DNA from: Theropithecus gelada | Lineage: Eukaryota; Chordata; Mammalia; Primates; Cercopithecidae | Reading direction: 5' to 3' | Length of the DNA: 64,000 bases | NCBI RefSeq assembly: GCF_003255815.1 | Contig: NC_037689.1 | Coordinates: 141,516,266-141,580,265 of the forward strand | Part shown: one piece after another, positions 46,528-57,710 of the stretch | Position numbering within the stretch: the stretch's first letter is position 1 | Layout of the letters: the number at the start of each line of letters is the position of its first letter | Translations under genes and position numbers: made by a program | Notes under the pieces: model-generated | The model's input: the letters and a program-made list of their open reading frames with translations, nothing else | What the model was told of the DNA's origin: nothing | The model's database searches: none

Positions 46528-46816
46528 GGCCAGATGTGGGGGTTCAACACGTAATCCCAGTGCTTTGGGAGGCCAAGGTAGGAGGATTGCTTGAGGCTAG
46601 GAGTTCAAGACCAGCCTGGACAAGATTGCAAGATCCTGTCTCTACAAAAATGTAAAAAAATTTGTCAGGGGGGGTGGCACACACAGGTAGTCCTAGTTAC
46701 TCAGGAGGCTGAGGCAGGAGGAACACTTGAGCGCAGGAGTTCCAGACCATGGTGAGCTGTGAATGCACCACGGCATTTCAGCCTGGGTGATAGAGTAAGG
46801 CGCTGTCTCTTAAAAA
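46528..46816 (+). mobile_element. AluJ-like, diverged
   Basis: Plus-strand Alu with old-family traits ('aggaggattgcttgaggcta', 'gtgagctgtgaatgcacc'). Target copies atagagttgaaa (46516-46527) and atagagtgaaa (46818-46828) differ by one deleted base. Confidence 0.85.
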
Positions 46817-46828
46817 AATAGAGTGAAA

Positions 46829-48308
46829 GACAAAAAAAAAAAAAAAACCAGCATATTGGATAAATGTGACTAATAGGAATTTCAAAAAGAAATTACAGAA
46901 ATGAAGTTACCAAGGGCAAAAATATTACTCATAACTAGATAGGCAGGAATGAATCATCAGACTCTTTAGATTGAACGGATCACCACATGCCAAGCAGGTC
47001 ATTAATTCAACCAGTATTTACTAAGTGCCTATTAAGGGTAGGCCTATTTCTAGGTGCTTGTAATACCGCCGTGAACAAAACAGACAAAAATATTTCTGGC
47101 TTTATGTAGCTGATATTCTAGATGAGGGAATCAGACAATAAATTTAAAAAATTTGTAATATGTAGTACATCAGATGGCGATGACTATTATGGAGAAAATA
47201 AAGCAATAACAAATAGGAAGTGCTGGGGAATTTGCTGTTTTTAAATAAAAGAAGTAGGGAAAACGTCCATAATAAGGTGATATGCCATCAGAGACTTGAA
47301 GAAATTAAGAGACTGAGTTATGCAAATACCTCTATAAGAACATTCTGCATGGTAGAAACAGCAAATGTGAAAACCTTGAGATGGGACCATGTTTAGTATA
47401 CACAATCAATAGCATACAGGCCAAAATCTCTGGAACACAGAGCAATGGAAGATGAGGTCATAGATGAAAGGCTTTGCAAGCCACTGTAAGAATTTTAAAC
47501 TTTTCTGTCCAATAAATGGGAAGTCTGGAGGATTTTGAGGGTAGTCCCAGTAATGTGATCTCATTTGCACTTTTAAAGAATCCCTCTGGGCTTTCTAATG
47601 AGAATGCTGTCATTAGAGCAGAACAGAAGCAGAGGCTCCTCTGTAAGAGAAAGGGCTGAATTAAATCCAAGTGAAAACATGGACCCTTCTACTTAAGCAA
47701 TAACATATGTCAAATCCTTCATAGAACTATGCTCACAACTACTGCAAAAGTCAGTGGCACTAAGGACTAACTTCACAAGTATTTTATGATCCCATCTATC
47801 AATGTCTCTTTGTAGATTGCAGATGTAAAACCATCTTACAGGCATTTTCAATATGACATCAATGGCCCCTTTCACACTTTAAAAAGCATTGAGCAATAAA
47901 ATTATATTTATTTATAAGACAGAGCTAACAACTCAAATTCTAGAGTCAGTAGGTTATATTACGTATTATGACAGTGACATGTGTAATTAATTTTGGCTTT
48001 TTAAAAAGAAGCTGTACAGTGTTCAGAGACAGATAGGTTCTTTCCTAATTAAAATAAACACTCTGACACCGAAGTAATAAATTCACATTTATTTTCTAAG
48101 CAGAAGCTATTCCTAAAAGAAAGACCTAAGTATCTTTCTTCCTTTTGGCAAAATTTTATAATCAGTAAACTCTTAGATCAATTCTCATAATTCTTAGAAG
48201 ATTAGACAAAAACATGAATTTAGTAAAGTGAATAAAGATAAATAACATGAATTAATCCCATATGAGTTCATCGTATCCTCATATTCATTGATGTTTCCCC
48301 TACAGCCA
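46829..48308 (+). repeat. Old unnamed dispersed repeat (about 46990-47640) and unassigned flanks
   Basis: Contains 'aagtgcctattaagggtagg', 'gtgaacaaaacagacaaaaa', 'tgtagtacatcagatggcga', 'catcagagacttgaagaaat' and 'aatgtgatctcatttgcact' in an order shared with the piece at 26330. Non-coding. From 47650 to 48308 I see nothing. Confidence 0.45.
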
Positions 48309-48316
48309 CATCTATG

Positions 48317-48934
48317 GTTTTGTTGTTGTTGTTGTTTTGTTTTGTTTTGTTTTGTTTGAGATGGAGTCTCACTCTGTCACCCAGACTGGAGTGCAGTGGC
48401 CCAATCTCAGCTCACTACAGCCTCCACCTCCTGGGTTCCAGCAATTCTCCTGCCTCAGCCTCCCAGGTAGCTGGGATTACAGTCACATGCCACCACGCCC
48501 AGCTAATTTTTATATTTTTAGTAGAAATGGAGTTTTACCATGTTGGCCAGGCTGGTCTGGAATTCTTGACCTCAGGTGATCCACCCACCTCGACCTCCCA
48601 AAGTGCTAGGATTACAGGCGTGAGCCACCGTGCCCGGCCTGTTTTTTGTTTCTTTGAGATGGAGTCTCACTCTGTCAACCAGGCTGGAGTGCAGTGGCAC
48701 GGTCTCAGCTCACTGCAACCTCCACCTTCCGGGTTCAAGCAATTCTTCTGCCTCAGCCCCCCAAGTAGCTGGGATTACAGGTGTGTGCCACCAATCCTGG
48801 TTAATTTTTGTATATTTAGTAGGGACAGGGTTTCACCATATTGGCCAGGCTGGTCTCGAACTCCTGACTTAATGATCCACCTGCCTCGGTCTCCCAAAGT
48901 GCTGGGATTACAGGCATGAGCCATGGCGCCCAGC
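48317..48934 (-). mobile_element. Two Alus in tandem, same orientation
   Basis: Two minus-strand Alus, about 48355-48639 and 48654-48934, separated only by a T-rich linker ('ctgttttttgtttctttgag'). The flanking copies catctatg at 48309-48316 and 48935-48942 bracket the pair. The simplest reading is that one Alu inserted into the A tail of the other. Confidence 0.9.
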
Positions 48935-48944
48935 CATCTATGTT

Positions 48945-49440
48945 TTTTTAATCAAGGTGAAATTTGCATAACATAAAATTATCTGTATTAAAGTATACAA
49001 TTTAGTGGCATTTAGTATATTCACAATTCTGTATGACCACTACTTTTATCTAGTTCTAACAATTGTTTAAGAACCCTAAATAGACTCTGTTCACAGTAAG
49101 CAGCCATTTCTTTCAGCCCCTGACAACCATCAGCCTTCTTTCGGTCTCTGTCTCTACAGATTTGCCTATTCTGGAAATTTCCTATAAATAAAAACATACA
49201 ATATGGGACCTCTTGTGTCTGGCTTTTTCCTTTAGCACAATATTTTGAAGATTCATAGTGTAGCATGTATCAGTACTTCATTTCTTTTCATCACTGTAGA
49301 ACATGATATTGTATGAAATTCATTATTTGTTTTTTCATTTATCAGTGGATGGACATTTGCATTGTTTTTCCCCTTTGGCTATTGGGAACAGTGCTGCTAT
49401 AATTATTCATGTAGAGGGATTAGTTTGAAGATACATCTAG
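48945..49440 (-). mobile_element. Old L1 3'-end fragment
   Basis: Antisense L1M-type sequence: 'tttgcataacataaaattat', 'agcccctgacaaccatcagc', 'tcagtggatggacatttgca'. It covers part of the 3' UTR and the ORF2 end. Confidence 0.7.
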
Positions 49441-50840
49441 TTTTGTCAATCCCTCAAATGCAAATTGAGAGCCCAATTTGATGTTGTTGGCGTCCTAATG
49501 AAGTGATTGTGACACATTCCTAAGAAAACAACCAAGTATGCTGTTTTCTTGTATAACTTCCACACAAGCTCATATTTCATCTTTTGAAGGTAATAGCCAA
49601 TTTCTTTGAGGTGGTTGAGGTGTAAGTGACAAATCTGACCAGCTTATTAACTTAATTGACTTGTTGATTTCTATTCATTCATTAATATATTTATTCATTT
49701 AATTATTTATTCAATCAACACATAATATTTGAGATAATGTGTTGGGAATGTTGAATCAAAACAAGTGAACATGGCATTTGACTTCAAAGGATTTATCATT
49801 ACAAAAATAAGTACATTCAATTAAGTTTTATCCATGCCAGGGCACAGTAGAAGACTAAAGAGAGAGCATAGTCAATTTTCTTTGGCAAATTAAGATTGGC
49901 CAAAAAATTCAAATTCTTCACAGGTGAAATAGCACGTAAAGTCAAACTTGAAAGATGAGAAATTATTCTAAGGCTAGTTTGTGGGTTACAGGACATTTTA
50001 GATATAGTGAACATCATACCCAAAGGCATGAAAGCCCCATGGGGACGGAGCTGAATATATTACATCAGTAGTTTTCACCACATAGGCGACTGCATTATAA
50101 TCAGCATGCTGACTAATACTAGTTGTATGACTATATATAATATTCCTCTGAATGTATGTAACCAACATGCCAGTATAAAAGGGAAGTATTGGATTTGAAA
50201 GGAATCTAGTTTAGAAGGCAAGATATCGTTTGGTTGGCAAGTACTACAACCTTCATATCACAGGCACATTTGTAGACATGGGTAGGTATACTCTAGCCCT
50301 GTTTTCATGTTTTTATTTTTTTTTGTTATCAGTTGTGTGCATAGCACATATTCCTATCTGAAAAATGAGAAAAATCTGGATACACCAGTGTATATAAAGA
50401 TGGAAAAACACTTACGATAATGTTTTGGCAAAAAGGAAAAAAAATCTCAAAATTAATAAATGACTTCAATTATTTCCTAGAGTGAGTAGTAATTATATTA
50501 GTAATTGTATGCTATGTCATCTGTAAAATTATTCTCATAAGTACAAGAATCATAGCAATCATATTTTAACCCTTACATCTCAACTAACTATAATAGTCTT
50601 TTCAAATAAAAATAGACACAATTCATTCCCTTAATTTTCTCAGTTTTGTAAATTTGTATTATCATTATTTATTTCCTGTATAAATACATTATCAGTATAT
50701 GCATTTTTCTTAGTTTATCTTATGCTTCATGATTACTTTTGAAACACTCACTACACATGCTTGGAAGAAAATGAAATTTTTCTCTCCATAAATTATCATT
50801 TCGGCATTAAATATTTTGTGAAGTCAATATACATGCTGAT
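49441..50840. other. Unassigned AT-rich sequence
   Basis: No gene or named repeat recognised over 1.4 kb. Confidence 0.5.
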
Positions 50841-50850
50841 ACTAGAGCAA

Positions 50851-51155
50851 TTTTTTTTTTCTCTTTTTTTTGAGACGGAGTCTTGCTCTGTTGCCCAGGC
50901 TGGAGTGCAGTGGCGTGATCTCGGCTCACTGCAAGCTCCGCCTCCCGGGTTCATGCCATTCTTCTGCCTCAGCCTCCCGAGTAGCTGGGATTACAGGCAC
51001 CTGCCACCACGCCTGGCTAATTTTTTTGTATTTTTTTAGTAGAGACAGGGTTTCACCGTGTTAGCCAGGATGGTCCCGATCTTCTGACCTCGTGATCCAC
51101 CTGCCTTGGCCTCCCAAAGTACTGGGATTACAGGCGTGAGCCACTGCACCCGGCC
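50851..51155 (-). mobile_element. Alu
   Basis: Minus-strand Alu with 'tgagacggagtcttgctctg' and 'gagccactgcacccggcc'. Target copies actagagcaattttt (50841-50855) and actggagcaattttt (51156-51170) differ by one base. Confidence 0.93.
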
Positions 51156-51170
51156 ACTGGAGCAATTTTT

Positions 51171-51515
51171 AATGTTTTTTTTTGTAATTCAAACATCAAT
51201 TTTCTGAAAAAATAATTTGTAAGAAATGATTAAACTTTCAAAGATACTTTGTCATAGGTCTCCGAAAAAGTATCCTAGGACTAGCATTGATATCAAAATG
51301 AAAGAAAGGGCATATATGTATCTATTTGCACACACACACACCCCCCACACCCTCAATTATTTTCCACCCTTTTTAAACCAAAACCTCTAATTTTGGCCAG
51401 GATGTCATTTTGTAGAGCTCGTTGAAAGCAATTTGATGTGGTATCCAGGTTTATTTTTTAGGTTATTAACCCCCAGGTTAAGACATATGACATAAAAATG
51501 AAGCCAGAGTTGTTT
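51171..51515. other. Unassigned sequence with short CA/C-rich tract
   Basis: A 'cacacacacacacccccc' tract lies at about 51329-51348. Nothing else is recognised. Confidence 0.45.
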
Positions 51516-51526
51516 TTGTGTTTGTG

Positions 51527-51827
51527 GTTTTTTTTTTTTTTTTTTTGAGACTGAGTCTGGCTCTGTCGCCCAGGCTGGAGTGCAGTGGCCGGATCTCAGC
51601 TCACTGCAAGCTCCGCCTCCCGGGTTTACGCCATTCTCCTGCCTCAGCCTCCGGAGTAGCTGGGACCACAGGCGCCCGCCACCTCGCCCGGCTAGTTTTT
51701 TGTATTTTTTAGTAGAGACGGGGTTTCACCGTGTTAGCCAGGATGGTCTCGATCTCCTGACCTTGTGATCCGCCCGTCTCAGCCTCCCAAAGTGCTGGGA
51801 TTACAGGCTTGAGCCACCGCGCCCGGC
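51527..51827 (-). mobile_element. AluY, Old World monkey-type (AluYR-like), young
   Basis: Minus-strand Alu, little diverged, with 'gcagtggccggatctcagct' and 'cctcccgggtttacgccatt'. An 11-bp duplication, ttgtgtttgtg, lies at 51516-51526 and 51828-51838. Confidence 0.93.
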
Positions 51828-51838
51828 TTGTGTTTGTG

Positions 51839-52529
51839 TTTTTATCATAAAGATTTTATTCCTCATGCCATCTCAATTTGATTGTGTAATATTGTAGCAT
51901 TTTTACAGTCTCTAGCTCTGAAGTTACTGTAATCATACCAATTAACCACAAATGAAAATATATATGATACTGAATAACGTGTATTCTTTGGTTTCATTCC
52001 TCCAGAACTCATTTCTCAATCAGTCATATGTTCATCACAAACTGATTCTAAATATACATCAAAAGGATTATAAAACAAAGATTTTCACTAAAACATGGAC
52101 TACAGCCAAAGCTGTCAAGGTTAAATTCATCATGTAGCATTACTACATTTTTTACTGAGAAATAATGAAAATAATCTGTACTTTTAAGTAAATAAAAATA
52201 AAGAAACTATGAATTAGCAATTTATAAAACAGTGATATATTTTAATTTATTTTTAAAGCTATAAATTGGTTCTGAAGACAAACTACAGCAACCTCTGTCA
52301 TGCTTAATGGATAATGTATAATAAATACAAATAAATCAGAGATAGCAAGGGGCTGTATTAATAACTATTGATTGTATGAGAAAATATGTACTACTCTTTG
52401 TTAATGAATTTGGAAATATAGAAAATATGACTTATTTTCTAGGAAACCACAGGATATTAAAATAAAAAATAGAAAACTTATAAACTGTGAATCAACCTAT
52501 ACTCATGAAAAAAATAAAAATTATGACAT
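51839..52529. other. Unassigned AT-rich sequence
   Basis: Nothing recognised. Confidence 0.45.
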
Positions 52530-52691
52530 GGGAACAATAGACACTGGACTTTTAGAGGGAAGAGGGAGAGGTCATGGGTCGAAAAACTACCTTTTGATTA
52601 CTATGCTCAGTATCTGGGTGCAATGCAACCATGTAATGAGCGTGTACCTATATCCCCGTATCTAAAATAGAAGTTCAAAAAAATTAAAATT
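52530..52691 (+). mobile_element. Short L1 3' UTR fragment
   Basis: Plus-strand L1 3' UTR end: 'gggaacaatagacactggac', 'ttacctatatccccgtatct' and an 'aaaatagaagttcaaaaa' tail. An Alu later inserted in the A-rich tail. Confidence 0.7.
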
Positions 52692-52707
52692 AAAATTATG
52701 TCAAATA

Positions 52708-53009
52708 GGGCTGGGCGCGGTGGCTCATGCCTGTAATCCCAGAATTTTGGGAGGTTGAGGCAGTCGGATCACAAGGTCAAGAGATCGAGACCATCCTGGC
52801 CAACATGGTGAAATCCCGTCTCTACTAAAAATACAAAAATTAGCTGGACGTGGCGGCATGCACCTGTAGTCCCAGCTACTTGGGAGGCTGAGGCAGGAGA
52901 ATCACTTGAACCCGGGAGGCAGAGGTTGCAGTGAGTCGAGATTGTGCCACTGCACTCCAGCCTGGCAACAGAGTGAGACTTTGTCTCAAAAACAAAAAAA
53001 AAATGTAAA
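52708..53009 (+). mobile_element. Alu
   Basis: Plus-strand Alu with a perfect 16-bp duplication, aaaattatgtcaaata, at 52692-52707 and 53010-53025. Confidence 0.95.
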
Positions 53010-53025
53010 AAAATTATGTCAAATA

Positions 53026-53944
53026 ATTAGCTCTAAATAATCTGAAAAGCCAGACAACTTTACACTGAAATATCTCCATACTTTCAAGAAATTATGAACT
53101 CTAAACCAAACTCTCCTACAACAGAAAAAGTATCAAAACATTCTAATCACTTTGTCAAGCAAGAAATTCCTGTATATTAAAAAACAAATATGACACAAAA
53201 ATTGCAATGAGATTGTAGTATAGATATGAAAATTCTAGAAAATAAAACACAATGGTATATCATCCAAATAAAAGTTGATTAGAAAAAGGTTTTACACTTA
53301 ACCTGCAAAGTTGTTTAACATCAATAAATGTAATAGCATACGTCATCAAGCAAAAACAATGGTAATCTGGAAAGATACTAAAAATTCAGTTGATAAATTT
53401 TATTATCAATTTGATGAATTACCGCTGTTGATGAAAAACAAGTTCCTAATAACCTGGGAATATCATTTCTCAAAAAGTTAAAACACAACTGCACTGTCAT
53501 TAAAAACATGGAAAAATAAGGCTAATATAGCCTTAATTAAAGAAGACAGAGCAGCAACTGAAATAAGATACAAAACAATTACAAAAGAAATGGTTATTTT
53601 CAAAAACTGAAAAGAACAAAAACAAAAAAGTTTTAATATACTTCTGAGGCAGGAAATAAACCACAACAGCTAATCAAAATATAAAAAAGATTCCACTTGG
53701 TAACACCTGAAGGAAGGCAAAATAATATAAAAATTTAATATGATTTTTCTAATGTTTACCATTTTAAAAATGCTAATAGCCACAGTCGAATGATCTAGAA
53801 GGAACGTATTTCTCCATGAAAAGTTATGCAGATGTTAAAAGCTTTTGGTATGTATCTGGTAATATTTGCACGTATGCTTATAGTATTCTTACACAAAGTT
53901 TGGCTGCAGGAATGTTCATCAGAATATTTAATTTAAAAAATTGT
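53026..53944. other. Mostly unassigned; possible old L1 ORF2 at 53280-53700
   Basis: Words such as 'cgtcatcaagcaaaaacaat' and 'caaaaagttaaaacacaac' hint at a very old plus-strand L1, too diverged to support. Confidence 0.35.
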
Positions 53945-54310
53945 TGAAAAATATACACATTTATAGGGTGCATGTGATATTTTTTACCAACATAGAATGT
54001 GTAATGATCAAGTCAATGTATTTGGTCCAATATTTATCATTTCTCTGTGTTGGGAACAATATCATAATGTATAAATAATCTAATTGTTCAATAATTGATA
54101 ATATTTTAGTAACCACAGTGTGCCTATGTAATGCAATGGTATGCAAGCATTGAAATAGTGGGTGTGGATGTTTATTTAAGAGTAATGAAAATCTCCTGAA
54201 ATTGGTTGTATTAATGGTTACTTACCTCTGTAAACATACTAAAAGCCATTGAATTGTACTCCATTAATGAGTGAGTTGTATGGTATGTGAATTATATACC
54301 AATAAGGCTA
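53945..54310. mobile_element. Two abutting old L1 3' UTR fragments in opposite orientation
   Basis: 53945-54130 reads as antisense L1 3' UTR ('cacatttatagggtgcatgt', 'tgtgtaatgatcaagtcaat'). 54131-54310 reads as sense L1M 3' UTR ('agccattgaattgtactcca', 'tgtgaattatataccaataa'). Confidence 0.6.
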
Positions 54311-55149
54311 TTACCCCAAATAAACACCACATATAGAAAAATTAGGATATACTAGTAAAATTAATGGTGTTTAAAGAACTTAATTGATCAAAAGCAGTAT
54401 ACAAAACATTATGTACAATATAGTGTACTGTTTATAAAATGTATAAGAAAAAATGAATGATAAGAAAAGTATTTTGAAATTGTAATCAAGAAAAGAACTC
54501 AAACATAAATCAGATTTTAATCACTAAGAACATAAAATCACAATAAAGAAGATATTTTAAAATTATAAGATAATACTGTCAATAAACGCATGCTAATAAG
54601 TATAATTCCTAATTTAAAGTATAAGTTTCTAAACAAAATACAAATTATCTTAAAGCAAAAGGCTTGAAACAATGACAATGGAAAATATTGAAAAAGGTAA
54701 TAAAGCATTACCAAAAATATAGCACTAGTTTCATTTGGTTTTACAGAGAATTAATTTAAAATTTTAAGATCGGATAATTAATATGCTGTGTCAACTCTTC
54801 TGTCACTTACAAAAATAACTAAGGTTTATATTTTGCTAAGCTAGTTTAAGACTAATACCATGACCTTATAGATATAATACAAAGTTGTACAGAGTAATCG
54901 TACACATGCTAATTTAAAATATATTTTTAACAAATCCCCCCAGCAAATCACACTCATTTGTGTGTAAAACGATGCTATTCTATGGTGAGGAGTTTATTGT
55001 TTCATCAATGAAAAAATAGCTTTATATTTTCTTTCATTAATATGTTACTATAATAAATCATATTTTATTATCTATAGTATAAATAGCATAAGGAAAAGGT
55101 AGCTCCACAGAAGAATATTAAAGACATTTTATTTAGCATTCATACCTGA
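54311..55149. other. Unassigned AT-rich sequence
   Basis: Nothing recognised. Confidence 0.45.
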
Positions 55150-55372
55150 TGTTACTAACACTGAGCCCTTAGAATATGTTGGCCACGGTAGTAAACATTT
55201 TACATTTGTTACCTCATTTAACCCTTACAGTAACTCCATAAGATAAGGCACTATCAGTTCCTTTATTTCAAATGAAGAAAAAGGCTCAGGAGTCTAAGTC
55301 ACTGAAAGTTCAACTAGGAAATGCAGAATTTCTCCATAGGCCGTACGCTTAGCCACAGTGCAAGTTTACCAT
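55150..55372 (-). repeat. MIR SINE
   Basis: Antisense MIR: 'ttacctcatttaacccttac', 'agtaactccataagataagg', 'gaagaaaaaggctcaggag' and 'tagccacagtgca'. Confidence 0.8.
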
Positions 55373-56268
55373 AATCCAAGAGCCAACATTATTTTCATTG
55401 GAAAAAAAGACAAGAAATAATATCCACCATCATCAGGATAATTTAATACTAGTCTGAGTGTATTGCTCAGCCAATAAGAAAAGAATCAGTAATTTACCTA
55501 TTTGAAAATTGATGACAAAATAATCGTTATTTTAAGGTGCTATGATTAGATAAATAGAAAATGCAAAAGAGGCAACTACAAAATACTGCAAGTAACAGAA
55601 GTAAACTGGATGATTATAAACTAAATACACAAAATCAATAATTTCCTTATAAATGAGATATTACAGGTTAGAAAATATAATAGAAATATATACTTGAAGA
55701 AACAATGAACTTGTAAAATAAAATTAAAAATTAATACAAATAACAGATAATATCTTAAGAAATTTTAGAAATTACTGAGAGACTTAAGAAATGGAAATTT
55801 AAAATTCCATCTTTCAGTATGAATTCACTTGAATATATGACTTTAATTCACCTTTATTGATTTTGAAACATAAAAAGTATTCTAAATGTCACCTAACATT
55901 ACGTGAAGTTATTTTAAAAAGTAAAAACGAAGAGAAAACCTTCATGAATCATCACTGAAATACACAATAGGCAAATCAGAACAAGAGCGAATGTTTTGCT
56001 ATAAGCCTAGATGTGAGTCCTTGACTAGATTATAATATCTAAATAATCAAGAATTTGTGTAAATATATTACATAAGAAAAGGTTATTTTAAATAACTACA
56101 AAATTAAAAATATAATAACTGTTTGCAAAACACTATTAATAATTATTTTTATTCTGAAACCATATATCAGAATAAATAAAATTGAATTGAATAATTTAAA
56201 GTGAAAACAAACTTAAAAATCTATATTTAAAATTTAAAGAAATTATTTAATTGTAATATGAGACTGTG
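55373..56268. other. Unassigned A-rich sequence
   Basis: Nothing recognised beyond high A+T content. Confidence 0.45.
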
Positions 56269-56677
56269 GTGTTAGGTTTTTCTTATGTTGCTATAAAGGA
56301 ATATCTGAAACTGGGTAATTTATAAAGAAAACAGGTTTAAGTGACTCACGGTTCTGCCGGTTGTACAAGCATGGTGCTATCAATAGCAACTGCTCAGCTT
56401 CAGAGTCGGCCTCAGGGAGCTTTCATGCATGGTGAAAGGTGAAGCGGGAGGAGGTATGTCACATGGCCAGAGCTGGAGCAAGAGAGAAGGGGGGATGTAC
56501 CACACATTTTTAAACAACTAGATCTTGTGTAAACTCACTCATCACCAAGGAAATGTTGGTAGGCCATTCATGAGGGATTATGCCCCCATGATTCACACAC
56601 CTCCCACTAGGCCCCAACTCCAACACCGAGGATTGTATCTGAACGTGAGATTTAGAGGAGACACCCAAACTTTATCA
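56269..56677 (-). mobile_element. Solo LTR, MST/MLT1-like (ERVL-MaLR)
   Basis: Antisense LTR from 'tgttaggtttttcttatgtt' to 'acccaaactttatca'. It contains 'tctgaaactgggtaatttat', 'aggtgaagcgggaggaggta' and 'cctcccactaggccccaact'. No internal part. Confidence 0.85.
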
Positions 56678-57246
56678 ACTGGAATACAAATTAGAAAGTT
56701 ATAGTCCTGTTAAAGTGTCTTATTGGTTTGGGAAATTGATGTGACAAGTAAGAAAGTTAGGATAGAACATGATTGTGTGAAAATTTAACGGTGATTTCCT
56801 TCTAATACCATTATATAAACATCATTTTTTATATAATTTTATTTTTAAATTTTCTACAATGCATGTATTTCTTTTCTGTTTAAAATAAACTTTACTGAGC
56901 TATGATTTGTATAGCATAAAATGCAGTCATTTTAAGTGTACAATTTGATTTATATTGACAAATGTATGCACATCAATAACTATAAAGAAAAAGATATTGA
57001 GTATTGCTTTTTTTCTCATAAAATTACCTCATGCTCTTTGCAGTGAATTCCTCACACATCTGAACAAAGGAAAATACTGGTCTCTTTTATCTTATTAACA
57101 ATTTTACCTTTCTAAAACTGTACATAAAGGACATCACACTACATGCGTTTTTCATTTCAACTTCTTTTTTTTAAGTATTTTTAAAATACATCCATGTTTT
57201 GTATATCAATAGTTCATTTATGTTTTTTTCTGGGTAACATCCTCTG
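56678..57246 (-). mobile_element. Old L1 3'-end fragment (about 56870-57180) and unassigned flanks
   Basis: Antisense old-L1-like 3' UTR: 'aactttactgagctatgatt', 'agtgtacaatttgatttata' and 'catttcaacttctttt'. 56678-56870 is unassigned. Confidence 0.5.
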
Positions 57247-57710
57247 TGTACTACTTTATAAGGCTGCCATAACAAATTACCACAAACTGTGCAGCTAAAA
57301 ATAACAGAATTTTATCATCTGAAAGTTCTTGGAGAATAAAAGTCCAAAATCAATGAGTATGGCAAGTCCATATTGCCTCCAAAAGCTCTATCAAAATATT
57401 CTTTCTTGCCTCTTCTAGCCTCTGGGAGTTACCATCAATCCTTACTCTTCTTCAGGTTGTGGCAGCATAAATCTAATCTCAGCCTCTGTCTTTACATAGT
57501 CATTTTCCCTTTGAGTATATTGGTGTTGAAGTTTCCCTCTTCTTATAGGGACACCAGTCACTGGACTAGAATTTACCTTAGTCCTTCATGACCACATCTT
57601 AACTTGACTACATACGCAGAGATCCTATATCCAAATAAGATCCTATTCACAGCTTCTGGGTGGACATAACTTTGAAGGGGATACTATTAAATTCAGTACA
57701 CATCATATGG
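57247..57710 (-). mobile_element. MLT1-like LTR (ERVL-MaLR)
   Basis: Antisense LTR landmarks in order: 'aggctgccataacaaattac', 'ttcttatagggacaccagtc', 'catgaccacatcttaacttg', 'tccaaataagatcctattca' and 'gggtggacataactttgaag'. Diverged, borders approximate. Confidence 0.78.

Noticed and set aside
48314..48919. 201-codon plus-strand frame
   Set aside because: It reads through the two antisense Alus ('RLECSGPISAHYSLHLLGSS'), the usual Alu-derived frame.
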